Below, in pieces: positions 54,948-64,000 of a stretch of 64,000 nucleotides of DNA. Origin of the DNA: Dipteris shenzhenensis (lineage: Eukaryota > Polypodiophyta > Polypodiopsida > Gleicheniales); the NCBI GenBank assembly GCA_047967505.1, contig CM106538.1; one strand, given 5' to 3'. The notes below the pieces were generated by a model, which was not told the origin of the DNA, made no database searches, and saw only the letters and a program-made list of their open reading frames with translations. How positions within the stretch are numbered: position 1 is the first letter of the stretch; every line of letters starts with the position of its first letter. Both the position numbers and the translations under genes were made by a program.

Positions 54948-56150
54948 TCATGAAAAATACGCATTCTGTAGTCGGGTTATGTAGCCCTTAGCAATGTATT
55001 TCTTGATATAGCGACCTTTGTACCCTAGGTCTATAGCCAATTGAGAAACTTGCATAGCATTCATGCTAGAGAGTTGCGGAGCGTTCCTTAAAAGTCTTAT
55101 TTGGGATGCATTGAGTTTAGGCACCTGGCCATCACCACCATGGGTTGCCCTACCATCTATATCCCTCTCTCTTAGTTGATCTGCAAGAGGAAGATTTCTT
55201 GTTTTATATTCCATTCTTGACCATGCATGATTTTCCTCCCTCCATTCATCAATTACTTTCTGGACAAGGTTGAAATCCTTATGCCCCTCCATCACAGGTA
55301 ATTGTCCATACCGATTTGTCTCAATCATGCTGCGCACATCTTTAGTCTCATCGAGTTGTAGTAAGTACGGCATCAACTCTCTCAGTAGAATATTATCATC
55401 CTTGTCTTGTACATCAAACGTTGAAGGAAATATGCAATTTGATGGAGGGCTAATGCAAGCCTTGTATGGGGAGTCATCAACAAGGATTGTCCTTCTAGCA
55501 TCACATCCAAATGCCTTTGAGATTTTTGCTAAGGGTTTGAACATTGCCTCAACACCAACCTTGTCAGGCCTATTTATCCTTGTCTTACTGTAAGTGTAGC
55601 ATCCTTGCTGAGACCATATAACAAAGAAAGGGAGGCTCTCATTTGCATAATTTTGCAGCTTTCCTACCATATCAAGTACGTTATGCTCCATCGCAGTTGA
55701 CCAGATACCTACATTAAATCTTTGTAGCAAGATTTTAAGAAATTCTATGCACCCAGGACGAACAACCATATAACTATTTTTGCCATGCATAATAGACGGA
55801 TGTATTGGAGACTTGAATAGGCAGCGACTTAATAACAAGCCATTCAAGTCTAATATGATTGTTAATCGTGGCATATCCAAAGAAATTGTATGTGGATATA
55901 GATCCAAATTCTCCTTGAAGTTGCTGGCTTCTGACTCATCCAAATTGTCAGGTGCTATGATTTCATGCATGTTTGCAACAACAATAAGATTATCTAGTTT
56001 TGTCCCCAATGTTGAGATAGTACGTTCATCCATGTTCTCTTCTAAGAGTATAGGATTCGTGATATTCCTTGCAATTTTCTCCATTTTTGGGGTTATGTTT
56101 TCTTCTATACCTCCTGCATCCATCGCGTAATTGATAGTCCCCATAACTGG
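54948..56150 (-). CDS. FCP1/HAD phosphatase-like exon
   Basis: Minus frame open from the MULE1 junction (56150) to TGA at 54948. It starts PVMGTINYAMDAGGIEEN. The FCP1-like (NLI-interacting factor) fold follows: motif I ILDLNGLLLSR near 55860, with the second catalytic aspartate replaced by asparagine. Motif II is IWSTAMEHN, a lysine lies at DKVGVEAMFKPLAKI, and motif IV is TILVDDSPYKAC (about 55494-55459). Active FCP1 enzymes have DxDx(T/V), so activity is uncertain here, although DLNG variants occur in plant FCP1-like proteins. A C-terminal stretch (LNASQIRLLRNAPQ, QVSQLAIDLGYKGRYIKKYI) looks helical. The terminal TGA could be a decayed CGA ahead of the splice site (GAAG before GTACAT). Disrupted upstream by MULE1. 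Confidence 0.75.
   Translation of the reverse strand, partial: PVMGTINYAMDAGGIEENITPKMEKIARNITNPILLEENMDERTISTLGTKLDNLIVVANMHEIIAPDNLDESEASNFKENLDLYPHTISLDMPRLTIILDLNGLLLSRCLFKSPIHPSIMHGKNSYMVVRPGCIEFLKILLQRFNVGIWSTAMEHNVLDMVGKLQNYANESLPFFVIWSQQGCYTYSKTRINRPDKVGVEAMFKPLAKISKAFGCDARRTILVDDSPYKACISPPSNCIFPSTFDVQDKDDNILLRELMPYLLQLDETKDVRSMIETNRYGQLPVMEGHKDFNLVQKVIDEWREENHAWSRMEYKTRNLPLADQLRERDIDGRATHGGDGQVPKLNASQIRLLRNAPQLSSMNAMQVSQLAIDLGYKGRYIKKYIAKGYITRLQNAYFS
56142..56150. repeat. 9-bp target duplication of MULE1, left
   Basis: CATAACTGG, identical to 57204-57212. Nine bases is the length made by the Mutator superfamily. Confidence 0.9.
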
Positions 56151-57203
56151 GAGGCAGTCAATAGAGCGAGCGATAAAAAGCGAGCGAGCCCAAAAAAGCG
56201 AGCGACAATTAGTTGAAGTGGTTGGAAAATCAAGCAAGCAAAGAAAGAATCTAAGTTTTTTATAAAATAATTGCTTGAAGTACAAAGTATTCAAAAAGGT
56301 GGTTGTGTCACAAAATTTATATTCTGATGCACACAAGTTTTTTAGATGGTGCAAAAAGGCATGATATTCATCTAAATCATGCCTTGTCATTTGATTTGAT
56401 ATGTAACATTATGCCATTTATATTTGATAATCAAAAGATGCAGGGATGTAAAAAACTCATCTTTTGGGCCAAAACAATCAAATGTTGACATCTTGCCAAA
56501 ATATAGGGATGTGAAAATGTCCTCTTTTGGGCCAAAACAGGGAGCGCGTTAACGCGCTCCCTGTTTTGGCCCAAAAGAGGACATTTTCACATCCCTGTAT
56601 CTTTTGATTTACAAGTCCAAACGGGGTCATGTTACATATCAAATCAAATGGCAAGGCGTACTTTAGACGATTATCATGTCTTTGTGCACCATCTAGTAAA
56701 ATTTAATGCACCAAAAAATGAATTTGTGGCCAATTTGCTGCATTGGTAAGATTAGTGGGAGGTAAGAATAAATCATTAGGGAAGGATATTTTTGCAATAA
56801 CAAAGAAACATGGGTTTTGTTCCAAGAGTGAACAGAGTTAAAAAACCTAAGCATTTACATATGCATGGAATCTAGACTAATCCATGCAAGGAGTCCTTGG
56901 AAAGATGATCTCAATTACTCTAGTGGAAAGAGAGAACTTGATTGCAGTAGGGTTTGTCTTTGATACAAACAATGACTTGGAAGTTAAACATACAAACTGT
57001 CTCATGGATGATGTGAAATTAGTGTTAATGGCTTTAAAGTTATATGCATGTTTAACCTTCTGGCATTGAGGGAACATATGCACTTTTGAATAAGTTATTA
57101 TTTTTTGCTACTAAAATGGGGGATTTATAAATCTTTTATTGTTTTTTATCGCTCGCTTTTTTTGGCTTGCTCGCTTTTTGTCGCTCGCTTTTTGGTAATC
57201 CTC
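56151..57203. mobile_element. MULE1: non-autonomous Mutator-like element
   Basis: 1,053 bp. Ends start GAGG and end CCTC. The terminal 55-60 bp are imperfect inverted repeats with three AGCGAGCG-type units each (left AGCGAGCGATAAAAAGCGAG, right CTCGCTTTTTGTCGCTCGCT). Exact 9-bp duplications CATAACTGG flank it. No transposase. The interior is a foldback: 56300-56480 and 56570-56740 are long imperfect inverted arms around a perfect palindrome. The end sequence closely matches MULE2 at 27564, a likely source of transposase. Inserted in a coding exon of the minus-strand gene. A short plus ORF (56884-57069, starting MQGVLGKMISITLVERENL) might be captured sequence. Confidence 0.93.
56506..56595. 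repeat. 90-bp perfect palindrome
   Basis: Arms 56506-56550 and 56551-56595 are exact reverse complements with no spacer. The centre is GCGCGTTAACGCGC. Arms contain TCCTCTTTTGGGCCAAAACA. It is the core of the MULE1 foldback. Confidence 0.92.
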
Positions 57204-57268
57204 CATAACTGGTGGTATGTTGTCCTCTACATTTGATGTCTCCACATCCTTCCATGCATCATTGGTCC
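57204..57268 (-). CDS. exon part of the FCP1-SET gene upstream of MULE1
   Basis: Minus reading: acceptor CTTCCACAG ends at 57269, then GG completing a split glycine codon, TNDAWKDVETSNVEDNIPPV and ATG at the target site. Without MULE1 and one 9-bp copy the next residues are GTINYAMD in the same frame. The exon therefore runs 57268-57204 plus 56141-54948. Confidence 0.75.
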
Positions 57269-58074
57269 CTGTGGAAGTTGAGGAATATAGAAATATTTTG
57301 ATTCTTTAGAGTGTATTCAACAATGTCGAAGCACAAAAGCATATGAAACTAATAAATAACAATAAAGTATGAACATTATCCATCGTCGTTCACTGATTCC
57401 ATTGTATTTTTGGGGAATGGCAAAAGTGCCAATCTCTCTAAAGGTCAATTGAGAATGCAAATAGTGCAACCTTTCTCTCTGAACTCATAGAGAGAATGGC
57501 AATAGTGCCATTCTTCTCTTGGGGTGGTGCTAGTGCCATTTTACATATAAGGTTATGGAGAATGCCACTAGTGCCTTTCTCTATACCCTCATTGGGAGGG
57601 GAGAATACTACTAGTGCCTCCCCCCATGTCCCAAAAGAAATTTACAATGCATGATCTGAAAGCATAGATACTGTATTACTTTGGTCCAATAGATTTGTAG
57701 AAAGCACCCAAATCAAAACTTTGGTAGCATAGTTAATATTATACAATTTTTAATCTCTGTAATGCTTTCAACTAACATAGATTCAAGAAAGGAACATAAC
57801 AGTATTACCATTTCTACATAACCACAAAGAGAGAATGGCACTAGTGCCATTCTCCATATGAGGTCGCATAAAATGTTAATAGTACCTCTTACGTATAACC
57901 CGACATAGGGAGAATGACACTAGTACCATTCCCCATGTCATTATGTCACACAATTTTATCATACCTAATGTTTAATATCTTTAATATGATGAGAGTATGT
58001 GCAATCGAGAAAATCCATAAAAGTCATATTATTTTGAAACTGAATACACAAGGCATAAATGAGTAGCTAAAGAC
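57269..58074 (-). other. intron with GGCACTAGTGCC palindromic modules
   Basis: 806-bp intron. 5' splice site GAGCAAG/GTCTTT at 58074, 3' site CTTCCACAG at 57269. Splicing joins CAAG and GG to CAA GGG (Gln-Gly). It holds at least six degenerate copies of a module centred on GAGAATGGCACTAGTGCCAT (for example near 57490, 57560, 57833 and 57910). The full form is a 24-bp palindrome. Confidence 0.75.
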
Positions 58075-58422
58075 CTTGCTCCAAATCTTCCAATGTAATC
58101 TTTGGGATAGCTTCAAGATCTGCTTCAGTTAAAGGTCGCAAGTCTTCAATGTGATGCTCACCCTCTTTAATTCCTTCATCGATAGGTGAATCAGCTCTAT
58201 GTGTCTCAAGAGGCCTCTCAATGCTAGACCAAATCTTAATATGGTGATTATTTGATGCATGTGCCACACACATAGCCTCGACCTCTGTCACTTGTTGGGA
58301 TGTCTTCACCAGCGAGATCACTTTTCTTTTGCTTGACAATGCTTGTAATGCCACACATCCATTAGTAAAGACGTCAACAACAACTTCATGTTTCCTACTA
58401 CAATAGCACCTGATGCACTCCT
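58075..58422 (-). CDS. exon with methyltransferase-like motif, 3' part
   Basis: Minus frame continuing from the interrupted exon at 63762. Reads ECIRCYCSRKHEVVVDVFTN, then GCVALQALSSKRKVISLV, resembling the SAM-binding motif I of DNA methyltransferases (VVDVFxGGG.. then a strand near (K/R)xVI). The key glycines are mostly changed, so activity is doubtful. An acidic stretch follows (IDEGIKEGEHHIEDLRPLTE), ending EDLEQ at the splice site 58074. An in-frame stop lies just inside the intron. The first seven residues of the apparent ORF (to 58441) come from the LTR of element B. Confidence 0.6.
58418..58422. repeat. target duplication of element B, left
   Basis: CTCCT, same as 63762-63766. Confidence 0.9.
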
Positions 58423-58603
58423 TGTGGGGGTTAAAGGTCACTGTGCCTTAACCCCAGTTATGTACAATACTCAAACACATATATAAATGAATGAAAAAGA
58501 AGATTAGGGTGGTTCTGCACCCACCAAAACTTGTGTGGCTCTCTGTCTCTCTCTCTCGCTCTCTCTCCCTCTTCCGTTCTTGCTTCCGTTGAGAGCACTC
58601 TCA
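58423..58603 (+). repeat. 5' LTR of element B
   Basis: TGTGGGGGTTAAAGGTCACT...GAGAGCACTCTCA, 181 bp. Contains a CT microsatellite. Confidence 0.96.
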
Positions 58604-58605
58604 AC

Positions 58606-58617
58606 TGGTATCAGAGC
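58606..58617 (+). other. PBS of element B (initiator Met tRNA)
   Basis: TGGTATCAGAGC, two bases (AC) after the LTR. Confidence 0.94.
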
Positions 58618-60041
58618 CCGGGTGATCTAGCTGAGTGTGCGTGAATGCTTGAAGCTTAGCAGCTCTGTGGGAGGAAGGAGAAGCTCTGTGGGAAGCTTTG
58701 TGGGTGACTTTACTTGCATCCGAGTGTGCAGAGACCTTGGAGGAACCTTTGGAAAAGTCACTTTGGCTTTGCGAAGTGGTTTTGAGAGCCTGTTAAGAGC
58801 TTTCAAAGAAAAAGTCGTTTTTTGAGCTTTTCCCTGTTCCATTCGATGACAGAGACTCCGTATTGACTTGTAGAGGCAACTATTGCTTGCTTTTGGTGTC
58901 CACATCACTTCAAGAGCTTGGAAACACCTTCATTCTTGAATCTGGGATCATTTCATTGGATTTCTGACTCACTGTGTCAGTTCCTGCGTTTTTTGCCCGG
59001 GTGTTGGAACTCAAGTTTGGAGCAACCATTTGCAGATCTGTCAGTTCCGGTGGACTCAGGAGGTCCTAAAACTTCTATGTTCTCATCATTCGCACTCCGG
59101 TGGAGTTTACAGATAGCTCTGTTTCCAAAAACGTTTTTCAGTCTGTGTGTTGGACCCAGTGATTGAGGCCATGGTTTCCAAAACCGTCTGTCCCATTGCG
59201 TTCCGGATGCCCAAAAACCCCTACCTATCAGTTCTTGCGTGATTCGGTGGAGGATTTTCAGAGTTATAAATCTCTGTGTATTCCATTTCGTCTCTCTGTT
59301 ATGCATTTTTCATACTAAGGTTTTGAAACCTTAGATTTATGCCACATGGCAGTGGATAAGTGTTGACTCCCATTTCTCACTCATCGGTTGGGATTTTGGA
59401 GTTCTGGCAGAAGAGAGATATTTGCAGATTTTCTTGCTGAGTCCGATTATGCAATGGCGCCCATGTTTTGAAGCATCTCAGGTTCTATTTTCAGTAGCGC
59501 TCATTACCGTGGGACTATGATTTCTTGAGCATACCTTATGCAGATCACTCTGGTTGCAGTTTGAGCAGTGTGCGCTCATTCGTGGTATGCATTGGGTTGC
59601 AGTGGATGATTTATAGGCCATTTGGATGCATTGCGGTCCTTGTTGGATGCGCTGATAGGCCCAAATTGCCTTGTGGGATGCTATTTTTTATGGACGCTTT
59701 GCACATGGATGCTATTTTATGCTGAGGGACAGCTTTGCCACATTGTTGGTGATGCACTGATAGTGCTATGCTCTCTTGGATGAGATATAATTGATGCATA
59801 TGCCAGTGGACGGTGTTTATGCTTGAGTCATTTGGCACTTATTGGCATTTTCTTTTGGGCCAGATTTGCTCATATGGATGCATAGTATATGCACATGAGT
59901 CAGATGCATCTTTTGATGCTTTGAGCTTTGAATTTTGGTGATATTTCACTCTATTGTGGCATACACATTTGGGTGCACCTAGTATTTGGTGTGATTCTCT
60001 CTTGCAGGCACTAGCATTTGGGATTTTGTTTCATTTGCATC
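58618..60041 (+). other. element B leader
   Basis: 1.4 kb without conserved coding capacity. Short frames on both strands (58637-58825, 58918-59166, 59525-59725 and minus 58977-59306) have no known domain. It may hold packaging signals. Confidence 0.6.
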
Positions 60042-62786
60042 ATGGCATCCTCTTCCACGTCTGAAAAGGAGTTTTTCAGCATTTAAAAGTTTGATGGGAC
60101 AAACTTTTCTTTGTGGAAAGAACAAATAAGGGATGTGCTTATTCAAAAGAAGCAGATTAAACCCTTGGCAGGGATTGAAGCTAAGCCTGCAAATATGTCT
60201 GAGGATGATTGGAATGAGTTGGATGCATTAGCAAAGTCTACTATTAGACTTCATCTTGCAGAGTCAGTTTATTTCACAGTAGTAAATGAGCAGACTACGG
60301 AAGATTTGTGGAAGAAACTGTGTGCCACTTATGAGAAGGAAACTGCCTCTAATAAAGTTTACCTCATGAAGAGGTTGTTTGAGCTGTAGATGAAGGAAGG
60401 GGTCTCCATTGCTTCTCACTTGAATGAATTCAATATTATTTTCAGCCAGCTTCAGGCTCAGAAAATGAATTTTGATGCGGAGACTAAGGCAATATTTCTC
60501 TTGTGTTCATTGCCATCCTCATGGGATACCTTCCGTACAGCTGTCAGTAACTCTACACCTAGTGGAGTACTGAAATTTGATGATGTTGTGGGTAGCTTGT
60601 TGGCCGAGGAGATTAGACGGAAGTCTATGGATGGCAACAAGCAGGATGCAGCCTTAAATGTGCAAAGGGGCAGATCACAGTTCAGGGGGAAGTCCCAAGA
60701 AAGAGGGAAGTCTCGTAGTAAATCCAGGGCACGGAACATTGAGTGTTACCATTGTGGCAAGAAGGGCCATATGAAAAAGGATTGCTACAAGCTGAAAAGA
60801 GAGCAAAAGGATAAGAAAAAGAATGCAAATTGGGGTGCAAATCAAAAGGAAGAGAGTCCAAGGGAGGACAAAGGAAAAGTGAAGATCGAGGAGATCAATG
60901 CAGTCACACATGATAGTGACAATGATGTTCTCTTCATGTCTACTTTATCTGCAGAGTTGCTTACCACTTCAGATGATGCATATTCCCAGGATTGGATTTT
61001 GGATTCTGGTGCTTCATTCCATGTTACTCCCCATAGGGAATGGTTCTCCACTTATGACAGTGGAAAGACAGGTTGTGTGCATCTTGGAAATGACTATGCA
61101 TGTGACATAGTGGGAGCAGGTGACATAAAGTTTTCTTTTGCAAATGGGTCTGCATTTGTTTTGAAACATGTGAGACATGTGCCTAAGCTGACCAAGAGTC
61201 TTATTTCAGTGGGTCAGCTAGATGATGCTGGTTTTCACACCACTTTTGGCTTTCAGAGTTGGAAAATTCAAAAGGGCTCTATGCTTTTGGCTAGGGGTGC
61301 CAAGTGTGGGACTTTGTATCCCTTACATGTATCAGGGGTATTTGATCATGTTGTTGCAATAACCGAGTAGCCAAGCACTTCTTTGTGGCATTGCAGGTTG
61401 GGGCACATGAGCCAAAATGGAATGAAACTCTTATGCCGTTTGGGTTATGTACCGCATTTGAGTTTCTCTGATTTTGAATTTTGTGAGCATTGTCTCTATG
61501 GGAAGCAGACTAAATCAGCCCATAAAAGAAGGGGAAAGAAAGAGTTTGAAATGCTTGATTTGGTGCATTCAGACGTATGTGGTCCCATGCCTACACGGTC
61601 ATTAGGCAGGGCCGAATACTATGTGACATTCATTGATGATGCAACTAGGAAAGTGTGGGCTTATGCTATAGCTCGGAAGAGTGATGTATTCTAGGTATTT
61701 CAGAAATGGCTGGCCTTGGTTGAGAATCAGTCAGGTAGAATGCTTAAATGCCTACGGACTGACAATGGTGGAGAGTATCTCTCTCATGACTTTCAGCATT
61801 TCTGTGATACACGTGGGATTAAGAGGGAGCTCACATCCCCTCATACTCCAGAGCAAAATCCAGTTGCAGAAAAGATGAATCGTACCATTCAAGAAAGGTT
61901 GCAATGCATGCTTTCCAATGCAAGTCTTTCTGGTGGTTTTTGGGCTGAGGCAATGAAGACTGCAGTGCATGTGATCAATAGATCACCTAGTAAGAGTTTG
62001 GATGGTGGTATTCCTGAAGAGGCATGGAGTGGCAAGAAGCCCTCTTACTCTCATTTGCGTATATTTGGGTGTGAGGCATATGCACGTGTGCCAAAAGAGC
62101 TTCGAAAGAAGCTAGATCCTAAGTCTAGGAAATGCATCTTTCTAGGTTATGGTGAAAGTGGAGAGATGGGCTATCGTCTCTGGGATCCAGAAGCAAAGAA
62201 GATCATACGCAGCCATGATGTGGTCTTCAATGAGAAGAAGATGCATAAGGCACCCATGAGGGATGTGGAAATGAGGAGAATCACTTTCCAGGATGTGAAT
62301 CCACCTGCATATGTTGATAGACAGCAAGCTGTCCATGCACCAAATGTGCAAGAAATGGTACCACCAAGTACTCCCACAGGTATACAATCAAGGGTAGATG
62401 ATGGATCATCTATTGGTGGAAATGATGAGCCAAATATGGCTAATATGCAAGTGGGACAGCAAGCTGAAATGCCATTGAGAAGATCATCTAGAGTGTCTAG
62501 ACCGCCTGATAGGTATGTTCCAGGGGTAAGACTATGTGATGCTTACTGATTGCGAGGAGCCTTCTTGCTACAAAGAGGCTATGATGCGTGAGGATCAACG
62601 CAAGTGGGAGTATGCTATGCAATCAAAGATGAGTTCACTTATGAAGAATAAGACTTGGGACTTGGTTTCTTTGCCACATGGAAAGAAACCATTGCCATGT
62701 AAATGGGTCTACAAAATGAAGGTCACAGGTGATGATGTGCCTAGGTACAAGGCCCGTTTGGTTTCAATATGGAGGGGGGGAAGGCA
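60042..62786 (+). pseudogene. element B gag, protease, integrase and RT start
   Basis: ATG 60042 (MASSSTSEKEFFSI), then TAA where CAA fits. Gag UBN2 region 60111-60389, TAG at 60387 (CAG expected), then frame 60390-61370. That frame has the zinc knuckle CYHCGKKGHMKKDC (about 60744-60785) and protease WILDSGASFHVTPH (about 60990). TAG at 61368. Integrase starts WHCRLGHMSQNG, with HSDVCGPMP in frame 61383-61694. TAG at 61692 (A has CAG), then frame 61716-62549 with RTDNGGEYLS and PVAEKMNRT. A frameshift near 62530 leads to the RT start (62536-62790, CKWVYKMKV ... YKARLV), where the deletion junction shifts the frame. No active polyprotein is possible. Confidence 0.93.
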
Positions 62787-63527
62787 GTGAGTACTCCATT
62801 GCCTCCATATGTGAAACTGAGTCATACAGATAGTCCCAAATCAGATGAGGAGAGGGCCATGATGGCCAAGGTTCCTTATGCATCAGCAGTTGGGAGTCTT
62901 ATGTATGCTATGATAGCTACTAGACCAGACATTGCATTTGCAGTGGGAGTTGTTAGCCGGTATATGGCTAATCCAGGAAAGAGGCATTGGGAGGCAGTTA
63001 AGTGCATCATGAGGTACATGAAGGGTACCAAGGAGATGTGCATTTGCTTTGGTAAAGGAGACATGCGTGTACTTGGGTACACAGATTCAGACTATGCAGG
63101 GCATGTGGATAGTAGGAGATCCACTTCCGGTTATGTGTTCACCTTTGCAGGTGGTGCAGTGTTGTGGATGTCTCGTGCACAGAAGTGCATTGCTTTGTCT
63201 ACCACAGAGGCTGAGTATGTTGCAGCCACAGAGGGTTGCAAGGAGGCTATATGGCTTGATCGGCTAGTGGGAGATTTGGGGATTCATACAGGTGTACCGA
63301 CATTGCATAGTGATTCCATGAGTGCTATTCAGCTAGCACGGAATCCGATCTTTCATGCAAAGACCAAACACATTGAGGTCAGGTACCATTTCATCAGGGA
63401 GGTACTTGAGGACAAGCGCATAGAGCTTGTCAAGGTTCATACAGATGATAACCCTGCAGATATGCTGACGAAGAGTCTACCTAGTCAGCGGTTTGAGTAT
63501 TGTCGTGTATTGATGGGCATTGGATAG
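62769..63527 (+). pseudogene. element B RT end and RNase H
   Basis: Open frame after the deletion junction. Begins in the RT connection region (GGKAVSTPLPPYVKLSHTDS), then ASAVGSLMYAMIATRPDIAF and RNase H with YTDSDYAGHVDSRRSTSGYV, STTEAEYVAA and HTDDNPADMLTKSLP. No stop within it. It is intact as RNase H but has no start or RT core. Confidence 0.92.
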
Positions 63528-63580
63528 TATGCTCACTGGTTGTTCTCCCTTAAAGGCACATTGTCCTTTAAGTGGGAGGT

Positions 63581-63761
63581 TGTGGGGGTTAAAGGTCACT
63601 GTGCCTTAACCCCAGTTATGTACAATACTCAAACACATATATAAATGAATGAAAAAGAAGATTAGGGTGGTTCTGCACCCACCAAAACTTGTGTGGCTCT
63701 CTGTCTCTCTCTCTCGCTCTCTCTCCCTCTTCCGTTCTTGCTTCCGTTGAGAGCACTCTCA
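63581..63761 (+). repeat. 3' LTR of element B
   Basis: 181 bp, reads the same as the 5' LTR, preceded by AGTGGGAGGT. Confidence 0.96.
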
Positions 63762-64000
63762 CTCCTTGATGATGCCATGCTTCACAACCGCCTCTTTTCC
63801 ATACTCATCACCCTCATCAGAATAAAGAATATTGTCCTCAATTATTGTGTATGGCCTTGTGATTTCTAACATGTGCTCAAATCCATCAAACCCATCATGT
63901 GAGCTGACAAATGACAAAAAACAGAAGGTCTCAGACAAACCCTTTTGTGCTTTATCCGATTCATGGATAACACCCACAAACCTTCTATGCCAAAATCGAG
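63762..64000 (-). CDS. exon with methyltransferase-like motif, 5' part (runs off window)
   Basis: Minus frame open from the window end (reads RFWHRRFVGVIHESDKAQKG) through SHDGFDGFEHMLEITRPYTI to VVKHGIIKE at the copia B target site. With one CTCCT copy removed it joins ECIRCYC at 58422 in frame. No domain is certain. The region sits just before the methyltransferase-like motif. The start of the gene lies beyond 64000. TTG/GTG codons inside are not real starts. Confidence 0.6.

Larger units (their letters stand above)
58423..63761 (+). mobile_element. Ty1/copia element B: identical LTRs, RT core deleted
   Basis: 5,339 bp. LTRs 58423-58603 and 63581-63761 (181 bp each, no difference seen). 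TSD CTCCT is on both sides. PBS at 58606-58617, polypurine tract AGTGGGAGGT before the 3' LTR. Compared with element A (same family) about 577 bp are missing at 62770, removing most of RT including YVDD. The insertion splits an exon of the minus-strand gene. A recent insertion by proteins supplied in trans is likely. Confidence 0.96.

Noticed and set aside
56884-57069. Small plus ORF in MULE1 as a gene
   Set aside because: 61 codons, no known domain or conservation evidence; kept only as a possible captured piece.
1-64000. tRNA or rRNA genes
   Set aside because: Only PBS sequences complementary to initiator tRNA were seen; no cloverleaf or rRNA core motif was recognised by eye.

Overview
This window is nuclear DNA from a land plant with a repeat-rich genome. 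The evidence is GT-AG spliceosomal introns, Ty1/copia and Ty3/gypsy elements primed by initiator methionine tRNA, a Mutator-like (MULE) DNA transposon with a SWIM-type transposase, and captured pieces of plant ribosomal protein S9 and a potato-type-I inhibitor. I cannot name the species. No bacterial, organellar, rRNA, tRNA or CRISPR signal was seen.

Layout. 1-11.3 kb is old, decayed sequence. It holds a degraded histone H3 copy that looks like centromeric H3 (6.06-6.39 kb), a long unidentified frame broken mainly by C-to-T type stops (6.4-8.1 kb), a foldback MITE-like element and several tandem repeats. 11.4-27.6 kb is a stack of copia elements: A (minus, 5'-truncated), E (minus remnant), C (plus, many stops) and D (plus, nearly intact, TSD TCCTT). 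27.56-31.3 kb is a decayed MULE (MULE2). 32.2-33.8 kb holds five exons of a plus-strand gene with a ParB/sulfiredoxin-like motif. 33.9-40.3 kb is copia element I, whose long leader carries antisense host-gene fragments. 40.3-43.5 kb is gypsy element J with an extra 3' ORF. 43.6-51.1 kb holds a duplicated repeat block, copia F (gag only), an inverted integrase scrap, copia G and a small gag-only LTR element H nested in G. 51.3-54.1 kb is a repeat array between two 0.7-kb direct repeats.

54.3-64.0 kb (minus) is the most interesting locus. One host-type gene appears to encode, in order, a methyltransferase-like motif, an FCP1/HAD phosphatase-like domain and a SET domain. It is split by two insertions: copia element B in an upstream exon (181-bp LTRs with no difference seen, TSD CTCCT) and a 1,053-bp non-autonomous MULE in the next exon (9-bp TSD). 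Taking out each element and one TSD copy leaves an open frame, so the gene was coding before the insertions.

Relations. The small MULE at 56.2 kb shares end sequences with the transposase-bearing MULE2 at 27.6 kb. B and H look young, with LTR pairs in which I saw no difference. D is older, with 4 differences in 352 bp by eye. The others lack an LTR pair and are decayed. Many stops are CAG-to-TAG or CAA-to-TAA, as expected from deamination of methylated cytosine in silenced plant transposons. Boundaries and differences were read by hand.
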